Positions 47,468 to 57,475 of a stretch of DNA of 64,000 nt are shown piece by piece. The stretch covers positions 69,113,118 through 69,177,117 of the forward strand of contig CM049317.1 in the NCBI GenBank assembly GCA_026874595.1. Reading direction: 5' to 3'. The stretch is from Sipunculus nudus (taxonomy: Eukaryota; Annelida; Sipuncula; Golfingiida; Sipunculidae). The notes beneath the pieces are model-generated. The model was not told where the DNA came from. It saw only the letters and a list, made by a program, of their open reading frames with translations, and searched no databases. The position numbers and the translations under genes are program-made. Positions within the stretch are counted from its first letter, which is position 1; every line of letters begins with the position of its first letter.

Positions 47468-47638
47468 CATTCGCCAGCGCACATGCCACAGATCCGTCAG
47501 ACCGTTGGTCAGACTGGTCAGCCTGCTCCGTTACCTGTGGCACTGGATGGATGTACCGATTCGGGCCTTGTAAAACAACGGCTTGTAAACAAAGGGACTA
47601 CAAAATTGAGCCATGCCAGAAGATCCCGTGTGATAGGG
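47468..47638 (+). CDS. TSP1 domain exon 24 (variant)
   Basis: Phase 1 to phase 1, 171 bp. Reads AFASAHATDPSDRWSDWSAC, SVTCGTGWMYRFGPC, KTTACKQRDYKIEPC and QKIPCDR. WSDW and CSVTCG are intact. The Cys3-Cys4 loop is short (CKTTAC) and the region after it is charged, unlike the CxGxxCxG loop of other copies. The donor lies at AGGG/gtaatc, which keeps phase 1. Met-starting readings in the other frames lack the Cys pattern. Confidence 0.88.
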
Positions 47639-47832
47639 GTAATCTTTTCATATTTCTTTTTTAGTTTTAAAGCCGATCGGCATCGAGAAGTGGGCGTGGC
47701 TGTTGTTGCTGATGGTCTACAGCTGCCCTGGCATGTTCTCGGCTATTATCGCTCCGGGCTTGATGTATAATCTACAAAATTATAGCTTATAGCTATCTCA
47801 TGTACAGTGTTTCAAAAGCCCTGCTAAATACT

Positions 47833-47833
<1 letters not shown>

Positions 47834-47880
<47 letters not shown>
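47834..47880. repeat. (AT)n microsatellite
   Basis: About 23 TA dinucleotides in the intron before the last TSP1 exon. Confidence 0.95.
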
Positions 47881-47885
<5 letters not shown>

Positions 47886-48144
47886 TGGTTTCGGTCGTGT
47901 GAAAGGTGCAGCCCGGCGCCATCTTTCCCTTCCCCTTCTTGTAAACGTTTTTACAAACATCTGGTGTGATACCCCTTAATTTGTTCATTTTCTTAAGATC
48001 AGGCTGTGCTCCTTTATCTAAAAACGATGAGTTTGTTTAAACTGGTTGAACTTATCTCCATTTTAAATTATGTTTAATGATCATAGGTATCTGAATATAC
48101 ATTATTTATTAAAGCATATCTGACGCATTCAAATACAGAATACA

Positions 48145-48357
48145 TCGTGGCTTTCAGAAGTTGATCCAGCATATAGAAAAAAGAGGGGCCGTACCCAGGA
48201 AGACAAATGACCCAACCTAAAAAAAGACCCCCAGGTCCAGAAAAGGGGTGTGTGGGGGTGTTAGTTCCAGGCCGCAAAAATTGGTCTGAAACCTTTAAAA
48301 AAGATTCGCAGCTGCTGAATAGGTGCCCCCCCCCCCCCCACCTCCGGATCCGCTTAT
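48145..48357 (+). repeat. Dispersed repeat, copy 2 (GGATCC ends)
   Basis: Shares gatccag, then ...ccaggccgcaaaaattggtctgaa and a G/C homopolymer with the copy at 11090-11290. It ends cctccggatccgctta, a better preserved 3' end than in copy 1. Confidence 0.5.
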
Positions 48358-48810
48358 GACATTCGTAATCGTAACCATAACGTGTTATTCAGGGACCCCT
48401 TCCCTGAATCCGTTCTTGTTTCTCGTTGAAATATGGGTAAAACCACGGGCTTTTTTATTTAGGGTACTATCTTTTATAATTATAATTTTATAGCTTATTA
48501 CATAAGTTTTCATATTTTACATACACAGTTTATCTTATTAATGACGAATGCTGCTAAAATTATATTTATTCTCTTTTGAATTTTTAAACAGACTTTTATT
48601 TCACTTAATAAATTAATGTTTATTATTATACTTGGGGCCCCTGTGCATTATTCTCTAATTTACAGGGTTTCTTTTATAGCAGGGCCTTTTCCTTTTAGCT
48701 TATCAAATGCTAATAAATACGAAAAAAAAAGAATTAAGTATATTTTTCATTTGCTAAAACTTTCCGAAATTCAGCTGTGCGACGTGACCCATGGGTCCCT
48801 TGTTGATCGT
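48358..48810 (+). other. Intron, nothing recognised
   Basis: AT-rich unique-looking sequence. Confidence 0.5.
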
Positions 48811-49000
48811 CACTGTGGTTTATTTATCTTCATTGTAGTATATTTATTTTCATTGTGGTTTTATTACCTTTACTGTGGTTCATTTACCATAACTGGGGTT
48901 TATTTGCCTTAACTGTGGTTCATTAACCTCATCTGGGGTTTAATTACCTTTACCATGTTTTCTTAACCTTTCCCGTGGTCTGTTTATCTTTACTTTGGGC
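48811..49000 (+). repeat. 20-bp minisatellite (about 9.5 units)
   Basis: cactgtggtttatttatctt and variants in an exact 20-bp register from 48811 to 49000, ending 28 bp before the acceptor of the last TSP1 exon. The repeats are T-rich and supply the pyrimidine-rich sequence upstream of that exon. Confidence 0.92.
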
Positions 49001-49028
49001 AATTACCATCACTCTTGTCTGTTTGCAG

Positions 49029-49175
49029 CACTCGTTGGATTTTCGGAATGGGGCCCATGGAGAGCAAATCGTGACTGTGGCGTTGCAGAATACAAAAGGG
49101 AACGCAAATGCACGGTGCCATACTGCACAGGATTAAAGACCCACACTGTTTTAGGCTTCGACAAAAGTTGTCCAG
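49029..49175 (+). CDS. TSP1-like domain exon 25 (diverged, last)
   Basis: Phase 1 to phase 1, 147 bp. Reads ALVGFSEWGPWRANRDC, GVAEYKRERKCTVPYC and TGLKTHTVLGFDKSC. The Trp ladder (EWGPW) and the first Arg layer survive, but CxxTCG is replaced by CGVAEY. The fucosylation site and the second Cys are therefore lost and only four Cys remain. The acceptor is tttgcag and the donor CCAG/gtattt. Confidence 0.85.
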
Positions 49176-49585
49176 GTATTTATTACACCTAATTGTTTCT
49201 TTAGTTTTATTCTTTTATTTTTAATAACCCTTCTACCTCACAACTTGAGACTGGTGTGTAGGAAATCCTCATTGGTAAGATTGCAGAGGTCAATTGCTTT
49301 GCATATTTAATTCCAGTTCTAAGCATTTCCATTGGTCAAATACTATTCCTACCTGTATCATCTGTGCAAAGAGCGGCAGAATTTGTCCGAAATCTATATT
49401 CAATCTGATCAATGAAGGGTTCAATGACAGCATCTACCACATTTATAATAGATCTCTGTATTAGATATTGGACACATTTACATATGCGTGTTATTATTTG
49501 GAGTTTTTATATAATAATAATAATAATAAGTCTTAGGTAAATTCTTTTGTACAATTTTTAATGTTTCTGTGAAAATTTAACCTTT

Positions 49586-49631
49586 GAGAGAGAGAGAGAG
49601 AGAGAGAGAGTGAGAGAGAGAGAGAGAGAGA
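49586..49631. repeat. (GA)n microsatellite
   Basis: About 23 AG dinucleotides with one interruption, in the last intron. Confidence 0.95.
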
Positions 49632-49715
49632 AACTTTAAAAACTGATCTTTATTAAGTACGTATCCTCCTGGACTGGCAATTTCGAGAGGATTAACATTA
49701 TTTTCACTGTTTCAG

Positions 49716-49759
49716 GAGTGCCTCCTGGTTGCCTGGGGTCCCCCTACAGCTGTAACTAG
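49716..49759 (+). CDS. Terminal coding exon with stop
   Basis: After the acceptor tgtttcag the phase-1 frame reads GVPPGCLGSPYSCN followed by TAG at 49757-49759. Two Cys could pair with unpaired Cys of the preceding diverged TSP1-like domain. No transmembrane segment or GPI-like hydrophobic end follows, so the protein should be released. Confidence 0.85.
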
Positions 49760-50000
49760 GACGTAACCAGACGTCATCTCTCTGGAATGTACTCCTGGCT
49801 GACATACATATCACCGCAGAAGAAACACTTTTCGGAGAGACGCTTTTTGTTCAGTTTGAAACATTTTAAGCCTACACCATGTCAGGTGTCAGAACCTTCC
49901 CATGAGTAATCACAGTTTCAGTTTTTCCTTAATATTTACTGCAATGGAACCCCTTTTCAGAGCATATGTTTAGCAATAAAAAATTGAAAATGGAATGTTC
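49760..50000 (+). other. 3' UTR
   Basis: Sequence between the stop and about 20 bp after the AATAAA signal. No further acceptor-linked exon is needed. Confidence 0.7.
49975..49980 (+). terminator. Polyadenylation signal AATAAA
   Basis: A canonical AATAAA lies 216 bp after the stop codon, in T- and A-rich sequence; it fits the end of the TSP1 gene. Confidence 0.75.
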
Positions 50001-52412
50001 TGAACCTTTAATGAATAAGAATGGTATACTGATCAAACATGAAATATAACAAAACCAATAAACTTATTTAAAATCATTAAAAACGGTACTTATTTAGAAA
50101 CCCCAAAGTTTTTAGACACGTCATTGTAGAGAAGAATTTTCGTTGTCAGATTCTGTACGTGTCTTATTTTGTCTTAGAGCGATAGTTTAGGTCATATTAA
50201 GGAAAACAGAAACACAGTGTTAATAGACTTGGGGACAGTTTCGAGACCTTAATGACAATGCTTGTATGAATCATATGCGTTTTAAGAAGAGGGCAAAGCA
50301 GAAGAAAATAAGAACGGATATTTTATGCAGAAACAAATAAATGTCCGTGTATTTGTATATTAACAAACTATGTTCACAGAGATATAAATTCTTTAATGCC
50401 GATGAGGTCGTTCTTAAATATAATTATTTTTCCTAACTATTACCAGAGTAACATTTACAATGTGGTAAACAGAGATATTGCGATGTAAATTGTTCTTGTA
50501 ACCTGTACGAGGTAGGTTAGAAATAGGCTGGTACCCTGCGTTATTAATAGAGGGTCGCCTTGTACTTCCTGTGACCACTTAGTCCCCTTATCATAAGGCG
50601 AGACCGGTCTATCTCATCCGTGCGAATGAGCAATCATTCTTTTCCTTCAGGAATATGTGTTCTGCACATTGCAGTCGCATTCTTGCTAAAACGTGATTGA
50701 TCAAGATAATGATAAAGGATTCCAGTAACCAAACACATCCTAGAAGAAAAAATATTCAAGTGAAAAAAAAAGACAAAGGATACTCGGTTATAAGATGTCG
50801 GCCCCTCAGTGTTAGTTTTCGCCGATTGGTGGCGCTAGCGGAAAAGGTGTATTAGACCCAGCTATACTGCCACTGGAGTTTATATGGTAGATTAGTTTAC
50901 ACTTGTGAAATTTTTTGCGATAGTTTTAATGTTGAAGTAGTAGAATATAATGGACACTAGACGTCAATTGACATTTCACCCTAATAGACATTATATCCAG
51001 ATGGACAGTACACCCTGTATATTATGTCATAACCTCGGTACCAACATGCCTTTTGCTATATACTGCAGCTGTTAATCATGCATACTAACAACATATATTA
51101 GATGAATAAATTGTTATAATTTCCAGATGAAAACTGTCTTCTTTTGTTTTCCCACATATGTGAACATTTCCATTAAACTGGCCCAGTCGGTATGCTGTAC
51201 TGTCGTTATCGTGCAGTGTGATACTGTGTGGCGGGGCAGATACTGCCATTTGGTTTCGTCATTTAGATCCTGACACTACTGTCACGTGATCAAGATAGGG
51301 ACAGAAATAACCAGTGCAGTTGTGACCATATATTTTGCAAATCTTAAATGGACTTTTTCAGAAACATGTTTTACCAGTGAAAGTGCAGTGAGTACAGAGA
51401 GAAAGTTGTTCATTAAAATTGATATCCAAAAGCACGAGAAGTGGTTTAATTAAGCAATCGGCTAAATACATGTATTATCGTCCACCAAAAACCGAGGGTC
51501 CATCACAAAATACTGTGGCTGGCTTCAAATTCGCGGGGTAACCATTTCGCGATTTTACTTTTGAAGTGTTTCGCGAGGTTTCCATTTTGGCGATCTCAAA
51601 TACAAAAGACCTATGCGCAGAGTATAACCCTTATTAGATGAATTAATTGTATCAAATATGATGCAAACAAATTCATATTAAAAAAATATTGGAAATTGAA
51701 TATTGGAAATTGAAAGGACATATGGAAAGATGTGACATCATAAAGATATAAACCTTTGAATATACACGGTCTATATTTATTAATAATGTCAGCCTTTTAT
51801 TTCCTAGCTTGGGTGATAGGGCCTCTTATATACGAAGTTTTTATTTTTGCCATAATTCCTCTTTCGCGAAAATCACGAATTTGAAACATCTTGCGAACAA
51901 AAAGGCAATAACAGTATACGATTTCTAAACGACGGTTTTCCTTATTGAAGGGGATATAAAAAAAAATCCCATGCAGGTCCAAGTGAAAAGCATCCATTTT
52001 AAGTGTGTGAAAAGGAGGACACTGTGTCACTTAATACATACTGGTTCTAAAACAAGTCTAATCAAGAAAGGTTATGAAAATAACTGAATAAGCTAACCAT
52101 CAGAAGAACTGCATTTAACCCACTGGTCTCTACCATTCCCAGCTTTAGACTTGATAGATGACGTGGAAAATCATCATATATTAGATGAGAGAATGATGCA
52201 GACTTAGGATTTTTCATAGCTATAAGTAAACGGGTCAATAGTTTAAATAAAAAATATAAGATTACTTCTGATGAAAACTAACTGAGCTAAGACGCATTGC
52301 AACTATTTCCCACGCTGCAGTCATAAGTATCACTGACACCTGGGTTAGTGAAGCTGTGTCAGATTCAGAGAAGAGCATTCCAGGCTATATCTCGATCATT
52401 ACGTTCAGGAAT
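50001..52412. other. Intergenic, nothing recognised
   Basis: No exon with domain pattern or paired splice sites was found on either strand. A frame near 51797-52030 (minus) has no support. Confidence 0.5.
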
Positions 52413-52640
52413 TTTTAAAATAAACTGACAGGGGCCTTCGAATCATGATACAAGTATCAACAGAACACCCCTTCCAAGGGTCGAATGAAAATATTTGCTG
52501 TGTGGTAGTATTTGACATCAAAGGCTTACGTGTTTTATTTGCTAAATAATGGACCAAAAATGTTATTACATCATTTGTTGTGATTAGCCTGGCGGCGGGA
52601 ACTGAAGTTTGAAGCAATTTCGCTGTCAAAACGTCATGAT
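52413..52640 (-). repeat. Dispersed repeat family A, copy 2 (inverted)
   Basis: The reverse complement reads aaataaaacacgtaagcctt, tgatgtcaaatactaccaca, cagcaaatattttc and ...tgatacttgtatcatgattc, matching copies at 53263 and 59786. A minus-strand frame across it is a repeat artefact. Confidence 0.6.
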
Positions 52641-52949
52641 AGACGGAGAGAAAAACGTTCCAAGTAAAACCAGCCTCCTTATTAATAACTGCTTTAGGAA
52701 TACACGCAAGTCAGCCGTGAATTTAATATTCATTATTTTTCACAACAAAATAACTTCACCTCTTGCCCTAACTCGGGTAAACTGGCAGTTCGAGAAGCAG
52801 GTTAAAACGAAAAAGTACTATTAGAATTGGCGTGCATAACTATGATAGCAATTGCCCCTCTTTTGGTTCCGACAGGCTTTTTCTCTGGGTCTGGTTGATG
52901 GACTATTTAGGGTAACCACGAAATATTTTATGTAAGCCCTAAAAAAATT

Positions 52950-53217
52950 AAAGGTAAGATTCTCAGGCACCGCCCGCATCAAACATTTTTATTTTGATTT
53001 TCATCTTTAAAGAAGAGAAAATAATACAATTGTTATAAATGATACGATTTCCTTTGTTATTTAGTGCTTTTACCTGTTTAGCAAGAAACCGCTGTTATTT
53101 TCATGCTTTTCCCTGATCATATGACATTTTTATCTAAACATACAGAAAAAGGTAAAAAATAAAATACCGCCCACCCGCCGTTATTTCTGAAAAGAAGTGC
53201 CTGAGAACCATACCTTT
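52950..53217. mobile_element. MITE-like element, about 270 bp
   Basis: Left end aaggtaagattctcaggcac (52951-52970) and right end gtgcctgagaaccatacctt (53199-53218) are inverted copies with about three mismatches. No coding capacity. A related end word occurs near 42988. Confidence 0.6.
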
Positions 53218-53262
53218 TTATTTTTTTGGCCTAACAACATTTTTTTCTTCATTCTTTCACAA

Positions 53263-53420
53263 ATATATAAAACACGACCATATAATCCTCTGATGTCAAA
53301 TGCGTACTACAACACAGTAAATATTTTGGTCCGACCGTTTGAATGGATGTTCTCTTATGACGTATCATTACTCGCATGCACCTATCAATTTATTTTAAAA
53401 AGGCCTGTATTGTTGCCATG
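53263..53420 (+). repeat. Dispersed repeat family A, copy 3
   Basis: aaaacacgaccatataatcc, tctgatgtcaaat..ctacaac, agtaaatattttggtccgac and aggcctgtattgttgccatg match the ordered blocks of the other copies. It lies about 50 bp after the MITE-like element. Confidence 0.6.
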
Positions 53421-55727
53421 GCTACTCCACCTCTAGTCATTACCGAATAGCAACACCTGAGCCATGGGCAGTGCCCAGTATTTGTTATAATAAATATTTC
53501 TAAAATCCATGTGAAATAAATAATATTTATTTATTCAAAAATAACAGGGGTCATCAGGTAAATCAGCATATTCGGGCTTCTGCGTCGGAAATTGTAAATA
53601 TTTCATGCCATTTCCCTGAATTAATTACTATTGATTGGAATCGGTTGTAAAATCATAATCGATTATTGAAACCTAAAAAGGGACCGATGATCAGTTAGTA
53701 ATTGATAGTTTTTTATGTATGATGTATATTATCGTTAAATATGCTATATATGTGATTATAACTGAATTATTGACCGAGTGAATTCAGTCTTACGTGTAAA
53801 TCACTTTGACCTAACAGCGTAATGTTGTTGACACTTATTCGTTACACAAGGTTGTTTTATACCCAGTCTTTCTTTTATCTATGACAGATTAAGAATATCT
53901 TATCGGGATAATCTGACATCTTTGAGTGTGCATATATAATCTTTTGTGATCAGTTTTTTTATAGTTGCAATCGATTTAATCGATTAAAGAATTAGCATGC
54001 ATCGATAATATTTATTAATTGGCACACCCCTAATATTTAGTAAATAAATGGCGCGGGAATAATTACAAATTGGACATATTTAGATATCCAATCTATCGCA
54101 AAGCCTATTATGCGTTGATGATTTTAATATTTTTGAACCGGAATTTTCGACTGGTTACATATATTATTATTGTTAGACGTATAACAGCTAGACTTATGTT
54201 AGAAAGATATGAAAGATGATTAAAATCTATGTTTTAAGGCGAGGAAGTAGCCCTGCCTTGGCTTTAGTATTTGCGTTTACTAATAAAATGCTTAAAATAA
54301 AACGTGATTCAATGTACCCATAGACTTAACTCAGTGCCAGCTGTTATCACACTGAAGCCCTGTAAAGTCCGTATGCTAAATCCCTAATATTTGCAGATTA
54401 AGGCGTAAAAAGGCTCTTTAAGGACCTGACGATTCCCCCGAATATGCATATCACGCCTCATGTGAATAGCATCGTTGCTATGGGAACCCCGCTTGGTAAC
54501 ATTCGCATTGAAATCATGTATTTAGGTAGTCCATACATGGACCTTCGTGTCCTATGATATATCTCTGCTGACCGAATATTATTGTCCATGGGCCAAATGT
54601 ATGTGCATATTGTAGACACTATCGCAATAATTCTGTAACGACAGGTCAAGTAAAATTCCCTCTGCCGAGATGACAGGAGCAGCTGGCAGTATTTATGTGA
54701 ACCTGTGAATTAACTGCCAAATTGCCACTCGCGAACCCTGATCATTTCAGCCAGCCGGTACATTTTGACTGCGCTTGTCGCGTAAGCACCTGAATATCTC
54801 ACGCTGATCGGCTGAGCCAGAGCTTTTAAGGCTTACATTATGTTTAAAACAGGCCCACTTTGAAGACTGGTGGTGGGATAAACGTTAACACTGTGGCTGA
54901 CGCCGAACTCTACATAAGCGACGGCCTAAAAAAAAATGAGACTGAAGCCCGGAATAGACGATGGATGAATGAACCATGTTTGTTTTGAAAAAGATTCTGG
55001 GAGAAACAACTGATGACGTCACAGGAAAAGACCTTAGTTCAGCGAGGCGGTGATGTGTGGCGCTGACTGTCCTTGGAGTTTACCATTCGATGTCTAGTTG
55101 GACAGAGAGCCGTACTTAATTATACAATTTGCAGCGAGGTGAGAGTACCTGTTCTAAGCTATGCGACAAAGCAAAGTTTGATGACTTCTGTTATGTTTTT
55201 ACTGATCCTGCAAGTGGGTCAGTGACAGGGTCAAATGTCAGGTCAAACATGCTTACATCTGTCACTGACAGCAGGGTTTATCCATATGCAAAATAGACAA
55301 CACCCTGCGCTGTGTTGTGAATAATTAGCGACGACGCAGGCATTCCGGTCATTGCCGAAGCAAGTTCGGCTGTTTTCGGTGGTGACCGCCATGCGATAAT
55401 AAAAACCCCCAAAAAACCCGAGGTTACCGCGGGAACAATAACCTTTTCAATGAGGTATAACACAATGTCATACAAGGCGGGGTATCAGGGAACATTGATG
55501 ATAAAGCTTAAGGAGCACCAACTTCCTATTGTAAGTTTAAAATATACCTTAAAGGAATCTTTTCGCTCACCAGGCATGTTAAGTATACACGAAACAGAGT
55601 GTTTTCTTCTTAAAATGTTATGTTAACTGCCAATATTAAGTTCTAAAATATTTTACTCCTGTCCACAAGTGGGACAAAACATGCACCAGGCGCGATCAGA
55701 GGTGCAAAACATAACCATAATGCGCAC
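53421..55727. other. Intergenic, nothing recognised
   Basis: AT-rich at first, more balanced after 54300. No gene is supported on either strand. Confidence 0.5.
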
Positions 55728-55740
55728 GCCACCTGGTGGC
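55728..55740. promoter_or_regulatory. GCCACCTGGTGGC palindrome (CTCF-like core)
   Basis: Near-palindromic word whose reverse strand, GCCACCAGGTGGC, fits a CTCF core. Similar palindromes also occur inside repeats of this window (ggtggcgccacc), so it may be repeat-derived. Confidence 0.25.
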
Positions 55741-55904
55741 CGTACCACACGATTTTACAAATCAAGTTATTATTAGCTTTCAACTGGGTGTTTTTTATGC
55801 TTCTTGTAGTTATGTAGTCTCGTTTTTGTCAACACTTTTTTAGATGTCTCTTTTATTGTATACAGCAGTCTTACATGTGAACTCTACACAGCGCTCGGTT
55901 TAAT

Positions 55905-56160
55905 CTATGGCGGCGTAGCCCGGCCCACGCGGGGGGTCTGACGTGAACGCGGCGGTCGTGCTAGTCTGGGGCTTTCTCGCCTAGCCGAGCCGGGTCGGCC
56001 CACGTGCGAACCCTGACATGTACAAACACAGCGTTCATGTTCTAGATGTTTCCTGTACTGTGTATCATGTTAGATTCATTGGATTGTTCGAGAAATAGAA
56101 AGTTCACGGCTTGAGAGGAGAAGCTATAAATAAGGGCAGTGTTTTAGAGCCGAGAGGGGG
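55905..56160 (+). promoter_or_regulatory. Candidate promoter: GC-rich block plus TATA box
   Basis: A GC- and CpG-rich block (about 55905-56020, e.g. cggcccacgcgggg and gccgagccgggtcgg) is followed by tataaata at 56125-56132 and a purine-rich stretch. It could be the start of a gene reading right, but no confident exon follows. A GGTGAG donor-like site is at 56160. Confidence 0.25.
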
Positions 56161-57415
56161 AGGTGAGAAAATATTCCAGAGGGCACGGAAGAGTGTGTGT
56201 CAGGTGGTGGGACCTTATCCGATACATGCAGCAGTTATAGGTCTTCTTTGGAATTTATGACGGATTTTATAAAGTCTTCAGTTTGGCTTTCGGATCACTG
56301 CCAGGATTTCACATTTGGATTACAGTACATTGATTTTGTGATAACATTTGACTGTTATTCTCTGAGAAGATTTGTGTGAAGAGTTCATCCGGCTTATACA
56401 TTTTAAAGGACATATCGCTGTGACAGTGGTGGTACCCAGGTACTGTGCACTTTGTTTATTTTACTGTGTGATTGTATTGATTTGCTGTTATACTGTTGTT
56501 ATACTGTGTAATTGTATTGATTTAGTGAATTGTAATGTTAGGTTTTTTTTAATGATAAATTATATTTATTTGTTAACAAAAAACCACTAACTTCTTTATT
56601 CGTTCCCCTAGACATTTCACGCTGCCTAGTGTTACAGAATCTGATTTTTTTATCTCCATTACAAAATTTATGTTCGTCACGACTACGTGATCTGAAGATA
56701 TTAGGTTCCGTGACAACAGGCACATGGAGGCTGTGTTTACTCACACACTAAATTGTAAAGTAGATGATTAGGAGATAGTAAACGTATACATGGATGGTTT
56801 TTGTGTTCATAAAAAAAAAACTAATATTGAAAGATAATGCACGTATTATTATGAATGTTTATGCACATTTGATATTGTATTGCACAGCTTCCTTGGAAAA
56901 CAAATCAAGCCTGTCTTTTTTTTACAGTCTCTTTTATAATAATTCTATGTTTGCGGTAATAATTACATTAACTGATAAAAAACATCAACCTGCTTCCTTG
57001 CCGTTCACTGGTGATTTATTACTCACGTAACATCAAATATACTGTTACGGCAGAACATGTGGTCATGCGATGACATGAACATAAGCAAAAACTGCAGTCC
57101 GTCCACGTAGTGGCAAATATTCCAAGGAATAAATCCAAACATACTAACAGTCTTGTGCTAAACAAACGGCAGCGTTCATATCCTAACTAAAAAGTACGCC
57201 TCCGAATGTGTCGGTAAGTATTACAGACTTGAATCCGTCTCTCTATACATATCATGATAACGTATACTGTTTTCTCCTTGTAAACAGTTTCTACGACCAG
57301 GGGATTCAATAAGGGTGTGTATGTGTGTGTGTGGGGGGGGGGGTGTATATTCCCAACTTTTTAGCAAAGGGTAAAATCAATGTAATCATCCTCCTGCTAA
57401 TTCAGTTTAAAATAT

Positions 57416-57416
<1 letters not shown>
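56161..57416. other. Intergenic, nothing recognised
   Basis: AT-rich. Short frames after the TATA candidate (e.g. 56197-56379) show no domain. Confidence 0.5.

Positions 57417-57474
<58 letters not shown>
57417..57474. repeat. (AT)n microsatellite
   Basis: About 28 AT dinucleotides with one C; a GT/poly-G tract lies upstream near 57316-57342. Confidence 0.95.

Positions 57475-57475
<1 letters not shown>

Larger units (their letters stand above)
893..49980 (+). other. Gene span: secreted CAP + multi-TSP1 protein, 5' incomplete
   Basis: Overview of the gene whose exons are listed individually. Twenty-seven coding exons are proposed: one CAP-tail exon, 25 TSP1 exons and one stop exon. Every TSP1 exon starts with the last two bases of a codon after AG and ends with one base of a codon before GT, so all internal introns are phase 1 and any cassette can be added or lost without a frameshift. 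The exon lengths sum to one continuous frame of about 1,315 codons. TSP1 domains are roughly 50-residue extracellular modules with layered Trp and Arg residues and three disulfides. CAP domains are secreted Cys-rich folds. I infer an extracellular or matrix, mucus or immune-type protein; no ligand can be read from the sequence. No membrane segment is seen at the C-terminus. Confidence 0.85.

Noticed and set aside
52405-52629. 74-codon minus-strand frame
   Set aside because: Lies inside an inverted copy of dispersed repeat family A; other copies are not open.
56197-56590. Exon of a new gene after the TATA candidate
   Set aside because: No domain signal; Leu/Ile/Cys-rich T-rich sequence fits non-coding DNA.
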